A DNA stretch of 64,000 bases from Plectosphaerella cucumerina (Eukaryota > Ascomycota > Sordariomycetes > Glomerellales > Plectosphaerellaceae): NCBI GenBank assembly GCA_020746995.1, contig JAGPXD010000004.1:1054001-1118000 (forward strand), in the 5' to 3' direction. Shown here piece by piece: positions 32,601 to 46,136 of the stretch. Both the position numbers and the translations under genes were made by a program. A model generated the notes under the pieces. The model was not told the DNA's origin, did not search any database, and saw only the letters and a program-made list of their open reading frames with translations. Numbering within the stretch: position 1 is the stretch's first letter; every line of letters begins with the position of its first letter.

Positions 32601-35600
32601 GGCCATGGCCATGGAGGGCGCGCGGCAGACTGTCACAGTCAACGTGTGGGATGCCAGGCCTGAAGGAGCACCGGAGAAGTTCCTGTACATCCTGAAGGAC
32701 ACGAGAGTCGTGAGGGGTCTGATCCTGAGTGAAGACGCGGCTACACACCTCCGTCTGACCATCACGCCCATGCGCGGCTCGCCGAGGGAGTGGTACCAGT
32801 TCAAGATCATGACGCTCGACACGGACGACACGTGGACCACACACTGCGAGGGTCTCGTGCGCATCGACGAGCGGTCCAGCCTGCCCACTCCCCCCGCGGA
32901 GAAGTTCAAAGACACAGACTTCACCGCCAAGGGCAAGGACGCCTACTCCATTCTTGGCCTGACAGGGTATAACTACGGCCCCAACTTCCAGCGCCTCCTC
33001 GACCACGAGTGGGTGTGGGGATCCCGTCGGGCCCGGGCCCAGATCTCTATGAAGGAAGCCGAGTCGAAACCCGACGGCAGCCAGAAGGTGCTGAAGCAGT
33101 CATACTACCCCGTCCACCCCGTCGTCGTCGACAGCTTCCTGCAGTTCTCGGGTTTCCCCATGAGACAAATCGGCCGGAACATTGCTGACGGCCTGGTTCT
33201 TGTGCCGGGAGGCATTGACGGGCTTGTCATGTCGTCTGATGGCAACTTTGGCGATGTCTGCGTCATGTCCTGCGAGGCGAACTTTGTTGGCACCGGCGGC
33301 CGCGCTGACTATGCCCCGAACAATATTGTTTCGGGGGGCACTTACGATCTGGAACGCGGTAGCACTGTCTTGCAGATGACAGGGCTGCGTTTTGATGTGC
33401 TTTCTGCTGTTGGGGATCCGACGACTGAGCATGTCTACGCCCACATGTCCTGGGAGATAGACCCTTTCCTGTCCTCTGATGCTACATGTTCTGTCTTCAG
33501 AGATGCGGGTGACTTGAACGACAGAATGGGGGGTGAACTGTCCGAGGAGAGGGCGCTCAGTCTGATTCATCGCCACAGCCCTGCTTTGAAGGTGCTCGAA
33601 GTCTCTCTTTCCACCACCGATACATCCTGCATATGGCTGAAGAATGGCCGAGGCGAGAAAGCAGAGTACCATTTTGTGTCCAGCGCACCTAGGGCCATTG
33701 CGTCTCTGGTAGAGCAGCACGCTGAGTCCAAGAACATACACACGCAGCTCGTCGACTTTGACAACCCCGAGGCGGAGATCTCCGCCAAAGACATGGACCT
33801 GGCCATCTTGAGAATGAATGATGATTCAGGTCAGGCTGCCAGAGCGGCCATCTTAGCCATTCGAGGCGCCCTCGGCGAGAATGGCAGATTGCTCCAGGTC
33901 TTTAACAACGACAATCGTGACTCTATCAAGTCCAAACCCGACGTGAAAGACTTATTCTTCCCCGCGGAGCCATTCAGTCTCCGAACAGGCTTCTACGTCA
34001 AGACAGGTAGCATGTTTTCATGGGTGCTGAAGCCGAGACCAGAAAGAACTCGAATCACCTGCCTCCGTTTCATGTCATCAAGCCAGAAACTCTCCGAAGT
34101 TATCGAGATGTTTGAGGGTGAATGGAAACTCGACCATAAAGTCACAACCGCCGACATCAAGCCTGGCAGCGTCGTCATCGTCGTCGACGAACTTGTCGAA
34201 GACGTCATGAGCACCCTCAACAGTTACCAGTGGAACATGCTCCAAGACCTCATCGCCAAAGAATGCCGCATCCTCTGGGTCACCTGCGGCGGCCAAATGT
34301 CCGTTACAAACCCCGACCGCGGCGCCGCCCAGGGCTTCTTCCGCTCCATGCGCAACGAAGAAACCCACATGCGCACCATGACCCTCGACGTCGAGAAACC
34401 CTTGGGCAACAATACCATGAGCAGCATCAGCATGTGCCTTTCTACTCTCCTCGAAGACAAACCCGACATGGACTGCGAATTCGTCGAACGCAACGGCCTC
34501 ATCCACGTCCCCCGCCTCCACGAAGACCCCGGCCTCAACGAAGCAAAATACGACCACAGCAAAGGCCGCACCCCCTACAAAGCCGACCCCCGCACCCGCG
34601 ACGCAACCGTCAGCCTCGTCGCCGACGAAGGCGGCAGCCTCGACTCCATCCGCTTCCAAGAAGTCACCTCCCAGCGCCTGCCCCCTCCTCCCGCCGGCTT
34701 CGCCGAGATCGAGATCCACGCCGCGGGACTCAACTTCAAAGACGTCGCCATCGCCATGGGCATCGTCCCCGGGGATAAGAAGGCCCTGGGAGGTGAGGGG
34801 TCTGGCGTCGTCACGCGCGTCGGAAAGGGTGTTGAGCATGTCAAGCCCGGACAGAGGGTTGTTTTTATCTGGCCGGGAGCGTTTTCGAATCGGGTCCAGG
34901 TGCTGGTGCAGTCGGTGCAGGTTATTCCTGACTGGATGTCTTTTGAGGATGCGGCTAGTTTGTCGGTTGTGTATCTGACGGCTCTTCATGGTCTGGGAGG
35001 TTTGGCTGGTCTGCGAAAGGGGCAGAGTGTGCTCATCCATACGGCCACGGGTGGTGTTGGCAACGCCGCCATCCAGTACTGCCAGCACATCGGCGCAGAA
35101 GTATGCGTCTCCCTGTCTTGTTCGATGAACTTCCACTGACATCTCCCAGATCTACGCCACCGCCGGCACAGACGAGAAGCGCACAGCCTTGCACAAGATG
35201 TACCTCATCCCCAAAGACCGCATCTTCTCCTCCCGCACCGACGATTTCGAAAGAGAAATCGCCCGCCTCACCGCCGGCCGCGGCATCGACGTCATCCTCA
35301 ACACCACCTCCGGCGAACTCCTCGAGGCGTCCTGGAACCTCGTCGCCGAGGGCGGCACCATGATCGAGCTCGGCCGCAAAGACATCGGCATGCACAACCG
35401 CCTGGCCATGGAACCTTTTGGCCGCGGCGCCTCCTTCCGCGCCTTCGACCTCTCGCAGTTCCGCAACTTTGGCGCCCACGGCGGTGCAGAGCTGCGCAAG
35501 CTTTACGAAGAGCTCTTCGTCCTCCTGCGCACTGGCAAGTGTAACCTCCCCCAGCCGCTGCACCGGTTCTCATGGGTCAATATCGACGAGGCGTTCCGCT

Positions 35601-36917
35601 TCATGGCTTCTGGCAAGCACATGGGCAAGATCATCGTGTCTCACGGGACGCCGGAGGAATCGGAGGTCAAGGTATGTCATCTCGCTCAGGGAACAGAAAA
35701 ACCACTAACATCTGGGCTCAGATCACCCCCTCGCCGCGGGAATACGAGTACAGAGACGACGTCTCGTACCTCATCGTCGGGGGCATCAAGGGCCTCTGCG
35801 GCAGTATCGCTGTGGACCTTGCCAAGAGGGGTGTCAAGAATATTGCAGTCATGTCCCGCACCGGTTCCGATGGCGAGGAAAAGTCCAGGATGGTCCTGCG
35901 CCACATCAAGGCCCTGGGTTCTCACATCGACATCATCAAAGGCGACATCACCAACATCGAAGATGTTCGCCGCGCCTTCAGCGAGACCCGCCACCCAGTG
36001 GGTGGTATCATCCAGGGCGCCGTTAGTCTCCTCCCCGGCATGTCCCAGCGGCAGCACTGACTCCTGGCCAGGACAAGCCCGTCTCTTCCATGACCATTGA
36101 CCAGTTCCACGGCGCGTATAAGTGCAAGGTCCAGGGAACATGGAACCTGCACAACGTCGCACTCGAGCGCAAGCTCAAGCTCGAGTTCTTCACCATGATG
36201 TCCAGTATCGCCAACGTGGTCGGCGGCAAGGCCCAGGCCAACTACGTCGCCGCAAACTCCTTCCTGGACAGCTTCAGCCTGTACAGGCACGGCCTTGGCC
36301 TCGTGGCGCACACCATCAACCTCGGCGCCGTCGACGGCACAGGCTTCATAGACGAACACGACGACATTAGGGAGCGGCTTGCCTCCGATCCAGACCTGTT
36401 CCTGGTCAACGAGCCGCTGCTCGCCAAGATGGTGCAGTATTCTATCCTGCAGCAGCAGGAAGCGCCCATCACCCCGGCCAGCCGCGACCGCATGGTTACG
36501 GGGCTGAGGCTCCCCATAGCCCCAAGCTCGCCACTGGTGGCTGACCCGCGGATGCGCGGCCTCATCGCCTCGCAGGACGCAGCGGCAACAGGGGCGGCTG
36601 CGGGGCGGCAGGGCTCAGACGAGGCAAGTGAGCTCAAGGTGCTCCTCCGGTCAGGCACAAGGGACTCCCCTGTCGTGGACCTGATGATCAGCGTGGCGAG
36701 CTCTTGGTTGGCCAAGACTCTGCGGCTGCACGACGCCGTGGAGCCCGAGAGGCCTCTGTCCATCTACGGCTTGGACTCCCTGGCCACGGTCGAGTTCCGC
36801 AACTGGGTCCGGTCCGAGTTTGGCGCGGTGCTGAGCGTCGTCGACATCACAAGGGCGATCTCCTTGGCTCACTTGGCCGAGGCCATCGTGGCGAGGGCGG
36901 GTACGGCATCGGCATGA
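29614..36917 (+). CDS. highly reducing polyketide synthase
   Basis: Iterative type I PKS. Exons: 29614-30164, 30216-35100, 35150-35671, 35722-36021, 36072-36917, in frame, 2367 residues. Domains: KS from residue 20 (Cys191 in DTACSS, His328 in ECHGTGT, His368 in NIGH); AT about 555-870 (Ser650 in GHSSGE); DH from about 940 (His965 in HEVNGQIIFP, Asp1156 in HPVVVDSFLQ); a degenerate methyltransferase about 1300-1420; ER about 1660-1975 (TATGGVGNAAIQ, residue 1789 on); KR from about 2000 (VGGIKGLCGS, Ser2131, Tyr2144 in NYVAAN); ACP Ser2322 in GLDSL. No thioesterase or reductase follows. KS, AT, DH, ER, KR and ACP residues all look intact, so a reduced, unmethylated chain is predicted. The fourth intron removes an in-frame TGA and gives a slightly short KR loop; it is the least certain splice. 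Confidence 0.93.
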
Positions 36918-39900
36918 ATGGATAGAGAGGAGCGTTACGCGGAGAGAGATGGGGGATATCAGGTTGACAGATGTCTGGTGTTGATGGATGGGCACTGTAG
37001 AGGGCGTTTGTGCTGTATAGCGTGTAATAGTTAGTCTGCTGCAATCTTGTCAGAAAAGGCAGTTGTTAATCGGAGAAGAGTGAAATGGCAGGTTGAACAG
37101 ATGTCTGGCCTTGATGGCCGAGTGCTGTAGGTCGATCACACGTGGTTCGTAGCACTTCAGATTGCATCAATACTTCCACCTCGAGTCCTCGGTCCGGTGA
37201 CGTGCCTGGTGCCTGGCGTAGAGTGATGCCATCTGTTTCTTTGCCGTCTCAATGTCACCAGACGTCATGCTGCGTTTAACTTGCCGCGTCTGCAGACTGA
37301 TCTTGGGCATATTGCCTGCCTGTCGTCGCAGGTTGAGTAGGGTAGACAGGCAGCCTTGATCTCGTGGCAATCTGCCTAGGCACGGTTCACCAGACGGAAC
37401 TGGTCTTCGCCTGACAAGTTCCGCAGGGAGGAACCCGGAGACGTCCCATCACCGCAGGCCGGCTGCATGCTCCTGCGCCGGAGCCAGGGCTTTCGCCTGC
37501 CCACTGCGAAGAGACGGGGAGCCCACAGGTTCCCGTCCGCTGGCTCTTTGCGTAGCATCGGCTGGTGTTTCCCACCCCTCCTCGCGCCGTGTCACCCCAA
37601 GGGCTTTCACCCCTCATCCCAACAGACGGCAGACTGCCGCCAAAATTCTCCGGCATCCAAGGTTGAGGGACACAGCCCACATCTCAGCCGGGAACTCGCA
37701 GGCACCCCCTATCGATCCTGTGCTCCCCGCCCGCCTGTCCCTCGCCTCGTCGTCCACACCCCCTTTCCGCGCGCGAGCAAACATGGCAAGGATGCACGCA
37801 TGCAGCATACTGGCGTGCATGGCAGGGGAGGATAGACTTCGCGCGTACACGTCCACGAACAGCCGGCCCAAAGTCTGATGATGTCTCTTGCCGGGATGGG
37901 CGAAGGCGGACATCAGGTGACGTGGCCGCGAGGCTGGGTTGCACAGAGGGGACGACAGCGTTGCCAACGTCGGACGACGGGTGATTGCATGAGATGGTAT
38001 TGCTTTTGCAAACGACACGTGCAGGATGCCCGACCTTTTCCGGCGTCCCCAACGGCGGCGAGCATCCTGCAAAGTGTTTGCGGAGAGAACGTCTCGCAGC
38101 AGGACGTGATCTGCACGACTGGCGTCCAGGACGGAGAAGGCGAAAGAGATCCTCGTCTGGCCAGACCAACGTGGTTGGCGTCGACTAAAAGACGTCTTCT
38201 TGGTCCTGCCGGATCGTCTCCCGGCCATGGTCAAACCCTAGGGCTGGATGATCTTTCAGGCTTCCCGCGGTCAGGATATCTGCCCGGACGATCCGGCGAC
38301 GTGTGAAGATGCCACACCACCTCGCCACACCACGACCGCCGCCACAGACAGTGCCACGGGCAGAAGATCCAAGCTTGTCAGGCCAGCCTCGCATGCTCCT
38401 CCCCAAGACAGTTGGGACGCGGGTACCAGGGGGCCGCTCTCCACCGCCGCCACCCGGTACCAGACTGGTGCGACTTGAAGGGGTGAGTCCGGTGACGGCC
38501 GACGTTGCGGATGGCATGTTGAGGCTAGGACGACATGGAATCCTCAACCTTCCTCGAGTCATCTAGCGGCCGGCGGGCAACGGCTCACCAGAGGGTCTGA
38601 TCGCGGGGCGCCCACCGCAGTCAGGTCGAGGGACATGTCCTTCAATCTTGCAGATTTGCGCTGGGGTTGCGCGCGGACATTCGGGCAAAACCCCAGATCA
38701 CGGAGATTATTTCGATCGTGGTCAATGATCCGCCCATGATCGCCTTTCCGCCCCGTCGTCATGGCGCGTTTTGCTGGATGAAGCTTCAGGACATCAGTCA
38801 TGCTGGCGATGCTTTCCGTGGCAACCTTTTGTTCTGCTCGCCTGATCCTCTGCTGCCCTTGGTACCGTCGTAGTCCGAAGGCCGGGCGGAAGTCGGGATG
38901 AGGCCGGCCCACCTGTTGAAGATTGCAACGGCGCTTTGACTTGACGCCCAGGCCCTCGAGCGTGGGCAAACCAAACAGCCACATCAGGACGTTTCATGGT
39001 CGAAGAAACCGCAACCCCTCCTGTGCTGTGACTCTGGCGGTTGTCTGCCCATCTCAGCGCTGGGCAGCAGCCATGGCAGCCCTGATTTTAGGACTGCCGC
39101 GGAGCACCCTCCACCCCCAGGAGGTGAGGCGGCCGCTGAGCGCCCAGGCGTCCATCACGGAAGGAGGCTTTGGCGCAACGCTAGGGCCCTGATTCAGTCT
39201 TGAGACGACGGCAAGCCTCGTGCCAGCGAGACACTCGACCTGCAGGTGGGTGTGCGTCGGTCGTGCGTGGGAGGTGGGAGATGTCTGTCTCTAGGAGGCA
39301 AGGTATAGCGGCCGGCCTGCAGGTGCATCGTGTGGCTGAGCGGGTGAGTTGCCCATGCTACCGTTGCGCGCGTCGTGCAGGGAGGCGGGCGAGCAGCATC
39401 AGGCGAGACCTGGGTAAGGTAGGCGGGGTTTCTGTCCCCTGCCACATGCGCGGAATACTTGCACAGCATGTCGTGTGTCGTTGACAGACCGGGGAGGAGG
39501 GGAGCTGCAAGCATGCACACGGGATGAGACGTCGAGCTGCAGGAGTAGCCACAAGCCGGCGCGGGTGTCTCGTGCACTGTGCAAGCACTGTAAGCACGTC
39601 GTCGGTTGTGGTGGTTGAACGCAACGGATGGAACGATCGATTGATCCTCTCCTGGCAACGGGAGGAGCATCCACAAGGACCACAAGTGAGCGTGAGGCGG
39701 AGTGATCTGCGCAGGGGTGTCATCCGGAGACCCAGTCGGACCGGCGCAGGGCGGGCACGGCAGGGCAGGGCCATGTCAGAGGTTCGTCTTGATGGTCTTG
39801 TGCTCGCTTGGCAGGCCCTGGGGTGAGCCATGTCGTCTCGCATATGGTGGCCCGAAACTAGGTTGCATCCCTCCCGCAATGCAGCGGGCGGTGCCAACCG

Positions 39901-42900
39901 GCGCAGGGAGGGAGCTGGAGTTGTTCGAGTCCCACGTCGTCTGGACTGGGCTGACATCCATCCGGTGGGGAACTGCGGGCTTGGTTGCTTGTTGCTCGCT
40001 TGCTTGCTTCTCCAGCCCAGATGTCGTCGGGCAGTTCGGCGATATTCGGGGCGACATTCGGGGGTATCCCCGACACAGGAAGGCCAGGCCAGGCCAGGCC
40101 GGGGCCGTCCCACGTCCTCGTCCCAGTTCCAGGGCTGGGGCTGTCGACAGAGCGGAAGAACGCCACGGATGCGACGGCGTCGTCCCTCTTCGACTGGACG
40201 GACGGATGGGCCGTAACCCAGGGACGAGGAGCGAGCGAGAGCGAGCCAGCAAGCGACCGGGGGTGGCAATTCTACCGGTACGAGACGGGTCAAGGACTCG
40301 AGGCTGACTCTTTCGAGAAGGGCACGCAGGCCAAATCGGGCGTGGTACCGGTGGTTCGGCCGGCCAGCCGTGGCTCGGTTTTGCTTGGGTCGAGCACAAG
40401 GTCCAGAGCCAAGCCGGGGGTCCTCGTGACGTGATGCGCCAGGCCGTCCGTCTCTTTTTTAGAGCGACCGATCTCTGCCGAGTGAACGATGGGAAGGGAG
40501 GCTGGTCCGATTAGCTTGACTCGAGCGGACTCAATCCCGAACGGCGGACTGGCTGATGTTGTCGAGATTGGGCGGGCACATTATTCGGGCAAAGTCGAGG
40601 TACGTCGTCGTCGGGTGACGTGAAGAACACCAGCCAGCAGAAAAGAAGGTTTGCCTTACTCGAGCGGCGGACTGATGTAAGTGGGCGGGTGAGCCGATTG
40701 GCCAATGGGCTTGGGGCTAGAGGAGGGACAGGCATTCTGCAGGAAGGAGCTGCTGGAGCGGAGGCGGGCGCGTTTCAAGTTTGGCAGGCCCTGGGCAGCA
40801 GGAAGGAGCCCTGGGCAGCACCTGCAGCAGTTGGAGGGGAGTACTGCATGTACCTCCAGGCTTACATGCAGGTGCATCCAATGCGACGTGGAAGCAGGCG
40901 GCAGGCAGACAACGCCGCAACGGAGGGAGGCAGGTACGGCCGGGCCTGGGTTGAGGCAGGTACGGCTGCGAGGTGACGCCGTGATGGGCAGCTCTCAGCT
41001 CACCGGTGGATGGAAGGAAGGAACGACCGGACGTGGTGGGGTCAGAACGAGATCTCCGCTCGAGGTGCCCACAGAACACAGCCCCGATGCACCGATGCCC
41101 CGATGATGCCCGCGATGCTTTTCCTTGCCCTCGACTTCCAGCTCCAGCTCCAGCATCTCCTCCACCGAAGACCACCGCCGACCTGCTGCACCGGACTGCC
41201 ACCGCAATATCCTCGACCTCACTCCGAATACCCTCGGCCTCCTCTCCTTGCCCTGCTGCACTGCCCTCGGTCCCGTCGTTTCCAGGGGAGACCCCTACGA
41301 CGTTGACAGCTTTGACGGGTCAAACACATAAATGTTCCACAAGCCTTAGCGCCAGGCCAGGTCGTTGAGACGGTCACCCACCCTCCCGACTTCAGCTGAA
41401 ACATTCCGGCATCTTGGGAGACCCCCTTCGAGCCTCAAAGGACTCCTCAAGGCACCAAAAGCCAAGGGCCGTTCGCTAGCCTGCAGTCTGGGCCACAACT
41501 GGCTGGTGCTTGCCCTACCTGGGCCAAGCTCGACGCCTTCTGAATCGGAGGTGCAGCAACGCACAGCACAACAACAACTCCACCAGCACAGCGTCTGTCT
41601 CTCTATCCGCTCAGGCGCCGCCACCCCGTTCCAGACGGCCGACTCTGTCACCACCTGTCCCCAGGTCCCGTCCGCTCCCCCAAGGTCCAAGCCGAAGGGA
41701 CCCGTCCCCGTGGCCAGCTCCCTTTGTCTCTCCCGCCTTGACTCGACAAAGGGATCGCAGCGCATCGGGCGGCAACAAAGAGACGGGATCTTCTAGGCTC
41801 CCAGTGCCTGGCCCCAAGCCTTCCCGGCCGCGCCCGCGGCGTGCGTCTTCTGGCCCCGGCCGCTATGCCATCCGTCATTTCTGCCCACAACCCGTTCCCA
41901 TGAGACGACTCGTGAGCCGCGAGTGGGCTCCAGCTCGACCTCAACTGACCATATCGCCTCGCAGGCACCTTCCGATCGATGCACCACCGCTATCTTCCCT
42001 CCCGCAGTATGGTACTTTACTTTCTTCCAGCTGGCCCTGGAGCGCGGGGGCGTGTCCTAGTTGGGGTCCGCCGGGCCAGGGCGGGAAAGGCCTTGTCGCT
42101 TCCGCCATCCTACTTCGGCCACCTCCGCCGACAGCGCTCCTCAACTCAAATCATGGCCTTCCAAATGTTCCCTGCGCCGCCGACCTTCTGTAGCAGCACA
42201 ACACGACGCCGCGAACACCCACGAGCATGCCAACCCGACCCCCGGTCTGCACCCCAGCATCTATCCTTGAAACTCGAAGCGGAAGCTCCCGGGAGCCAAT
42301 CGCAACGCCCCATGGCCGGCCCTGCTTGGCCCTGCTTGGCCTGTCGGCTCCGATCCTAGCTTTTAGTTCGTGGCCGATCCCACGGTACCTGCACCGGGGG
42401 CCACCGGTACTGGTCTTTACCAGGGCATCCTCTTCAATGCGCCAGACACTGGACGACAAGCTGCATGGTGCTTGCCAGTCTGGTATTCTAGTCGATTCAA
42501 TGTACGGCAACTCGCTTGACGAATGAGCACCTCACATAAGCAGGAGGGGTTGCATGTCAGGAGCTCTGCATATTCCGCCGGCTGTTCCAGCTGCGACTGG
42601 ACCGTCATCAAGGAGGGGTCGCGTCGTCGGCATTTGCGCAGTCACAACGACAGACACCTGCTGGTGTTGTGTTGCTGCTGCCACAGCCACCACTTCGCCC
42701 ATCAAACACGGCCCCAAGAACCCCCGGCCGTGGCATCTCGTTTGCATCCCGCGAAGAAACAAGTAGTTGGGATGACAGTCCAGTCGCGTCTCCTCGTGCT
42801 CCCTTCCCTGACGACAGCGGCATGATCGTGCTGCAAGGTTGGCGAGGACCATGTCGGCTCCCACCACGGATCAATCTACATGCAACCGTCTCCACCGGAA

Positions 42901-45900
42901 GGACGTCTCTTCTGGGTCGAGTCCGCATTCCAACAACCGATGCGCCGCCCGCCCGCCCGCCCCCCTCCCGCCTGTCTCCCCGGCCTCCGAAGAGCAGCGC
43001 CCTTAACGGCCGTCTTCCTCTCCAGAGACGAGGGGGCGTCATATTACTTGTCATGCATACAACGGGAACCCCAAGTCTGTTTCATCGTCCCTGCAGGGAA
43101 CATGCGTTGCCCGCAGCCGTGGGGGGGAGAAGGAGGCTCTCTCCAGCGCGGGTGGTACAGGTACAAGTACCAGCCAGCTTTGGCTCTGCGTGCTGTGGCT
43201 GCCAATTGCGCAGTCTGTCGTCCTGCAGTGTTGTTGATCTAACATTCTCCGACCATGCACACGTGGGTTGGGTTGTGCAGGGCCAAACGCATCAGACCCG
43301 GAATGGAAAAGACCAGTCGGTCTTGTCCCATCGCGCACTTGGTTTGTGCAACGCTGGATGGCCATCGTCAGCCGGCCTGATGTTCTGTCGCCTGGGCCGA
43401 ACCTGAACTTGTCGCCCTGCCCAGCCGGTTCAAGGCCGTCGAGATGGCCCTACTCTTTGTGGCACCAACCCGACCGGGCTAGCAAGGCACGAGTGGGCTG
43501 GCTCTCGTTTTTTCATCGGGTATCTGAAAGATCAACCTCGACTCAGGCTCCCGAAGGCGCGGAGGCCCCATGTTTGAGCTCTGCGAGGTGTGTGTGTTTG
43601 CACCATCAGACGCACCGGCTGGGCCCGAGTACGTTCAGTCGCAGAGCTGGGCTCCTTGCTGCACTCTGCAGTGACCGGCGTCACTGCCCGTCAGTCGCTC
43701 CCTCGCACGTCCACGGACCATCCAAACAGGGGCGACCGGCCTGCAACAGCGCCCGGTGCCGGGTTCCGAGTGCCGGAGACGCACGCTGATGCAACCCTCC
43801 CCAACTTGACGGCTGCCCCTCCCCCTCGCTCGCCGGCTTGTGCAGAGTGACACAAAAGAAGGAGAAGAGGACGGCCGCGTCCTGTCGTCGGCGAGGCGAA
43901 TGGGAGACCAACAACAGGGCTTGCAAACCGCTTCTCTTCGTACGAGTCGCATCACCCCGGTCAACAACAGCCTTTTCGCCCGCGCTGTACCAAGTACTGT
44001 ACAGCACAATGCGCCATAACCAACAACAACGGAGTCGGAGCACTCTGCAAACCTAAGCCCTGCCCCGGGTGTCTCCCCCCCTGCGGAGATCGTGGTTCAG
44101 ACGACTATCTGGCGCCATGATCTGCGACGGTCCCAACCTGACGCACGCCTTTGACGACCGGCAATCACAAGCGTGCCCCAAAGGGGGGTACGTACCTCTC
44201 GCGCCGTCCAAATCCTCGCCCCCGGCTCCTCGTCGCCCTGGCTCGCCCAGGCCTGCCGCAGGACCACCTTTTTCTCGTCGCACCTCGTCGTCAGATCTCA
44301 TGGGACCCCTGTGGGCGAGGTCCAGCCTCGAGGACACACGCCCCCCCTCTTCCCCTTTCTTGCCCTTTTCCTTTCCGTCCCCCCCTGGCGACCCGGGCCA
44401 TTCGGGGGCTTTCTCTTCGTCTGGCCATGCCCAAACAGTTCGGTCTGTGGGGAAGGCTAAACATCAACGACACCCCTGTATCGCATGGCATGGAGGCCCT
44501 GGGAGTTCTCGGCACCCCCCTCGCGATGCCGCAAGTGGAAACCTTGATCGTGCTTCCTGGGCTAGAGACCTTGAGAAGAGGGGTGTGTGGGAGGGGAGGG
44601 ATGGAGGGGCAAGGGGGTGGCCAGCCCTCGGGTGTGGTGATTATGATGCTGGCTCCCGTTGTGAGCCTCCTCCCGCTGCCCGCCGCCGCCGGTTGCTGGC
44701 GACATTGGCTTTTGCTCCGGTTCTCACCTTTGCCCGGACGGACTGCTAACAACTAGTCGTGGGTGGGAAGAACGGACCATGGAACTTGGGGACCGAGCCC
44801 TTTTTTCTTCGCCTGACCACCCACACTACGCTACACTACACTACGCTCACCACCCGTGGGCTACCTTGGGCTCGGGTCTGCTTCGTCCTTTCTCTTTCCC
44901 CCCCAGTCGACTCCATGTCCTTGCACCCTGGCATGTCGACACCCTCCCCTTCCCCAACTCCAAACAAGTAACGTCTTCGATTCGGCCTGTTCTTCATGCG
45001 TTTTCAGCACAGCCTTATTCGTGTCCTTCCCTTCCCTCTCTCTCTCCGGTCCAGCCCCGGCTGCCTCCAGCTGCTCGCCTAGTCTTTGTTCCTCTTCCCG
45101 TCTTCCTCGAGGTGGTTCAGAGCAAGCAGCTCCAGGTCCAGAGAAAGACTCCTATCTGCAACGACATTCCTTCGCCAGGCCAGGCATCACATCTGCGCAT
45201 CTATCTCCCAGAGATACTCGAACTTTCGATCGTCATCTCGGCCATGTACCACCACTGCACAGCAACCGACATCTAAGGGTATCCCGGTCTGCCGCGGTAG
45301 GGTCACGTTCTTCGAACAATCGCCATCATCATAGCCACTCTCCTACCCCACTACATCGAGACTTGGCTCAGGACCGCAGTGTGCTCGCTCGACCTGTGCG
45401 GACGGCAGAGCCCGTTTCCTCTGTTTCTGCTCCCCTCGGTCCGTTGGGGATCCGACTGCCGCAAATAGCATACGCACACACACTCTTCACACTCTCACAC
45501 CCACCGGCTCGCGCGCGCACTCAACGCACAGTCGTTCTCGCTCGCTCGAGCCAGGCAAAGGGGGCCCCTTCACTTCCCATCTAAGAGCAACACCGCTGGC
45601 GGGCTCATTGACGTTTCGACTGTTTCAACCCGCTTTTCGGGCTGTCTGTGCGAGCTACCAAACCGTCGACTTGGACGATCGGACTACAGATCTTAATCAG
45701 TCGACCCGTCTGCTCTTCTTTTTCTGAACCCTGGTTTCCGAACTTCACACTGCCCACAGCATCTCATCTTCCATCACCCACCTTGCCGTCGACCGCGCAA
45801 GCCTTCCCCCACAGGAAAGCCTCATCCTACTTTTGACTGTTCATCCAGCCCTTGGGACGTTCAAGCTTGACAGGCACACACATCAACAGCACTGCTTTCT

Positions 45901-46136
45901 TGGAACAACCTCATGGGGAACGTGGCAACTCATCTTCTTCATCACTGAGCAAGCAACAACTTCAATCACATATCACCGCCCTTGCTCCCTACCAGCCAAC
46001 CGGTAACACAGCACGGACTCGGCCAGCAACTTCAGCCTCTTACCATTCACACTTCCTCGCCACTCACCTGGGTCTGTCTTCTCGGTAACCCGAGAGAGCC
46101 CAGCGGATTTTGCACTCGCTGCCGCACCACTGAGCG
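36918..46136. other. 9.2-kb gene-poor region
   Basis: No coding region, tRNA, rRNA or transposon that I can support. Open frames up to about 310 codons exist but have skewed Arg/Pro/Ser/Ala composition, no family motif and overlap on both strands. From roughly 44.8 kb the plus strand becomes CT-rich, with acceptor-like TTCCCCCCCAG strings and short upstream ORFs (for example 45648-45836 and 45852-46088), as in a long spliced 5' leader of the next gene. Minor tandem repeats include AGGCC x4 at 40081-40100. Confidence 0.5.
36962..37130. repeat. imperfect direct repeat downstream of the PKS
   Basis: About 40 bp beginning GGTTGACAGATGTCTGG (36962-37000) recur as GGTTGAACAGATGTCTGG (37091-37130), with a similar tail (TTGATGG...GCTGTAG). 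Both lie in the likely 3' UTR or terminator zone of the PKS. Confidence 0.75.

Noticed and set aside
34078..35142. 354-codon minus-strand open frame inside the PKS
   Set aside because: Antisense shadow of the ER region, whose PKS frame has clear motifs.
39358..40293. 311-codon minus-strand open frame in the gene desert
   Set aside because: Arg/Pro/Ser/Cys-rich composition, overlapping open frames on both strands, no motif, and no plausible leader or splice pattern.
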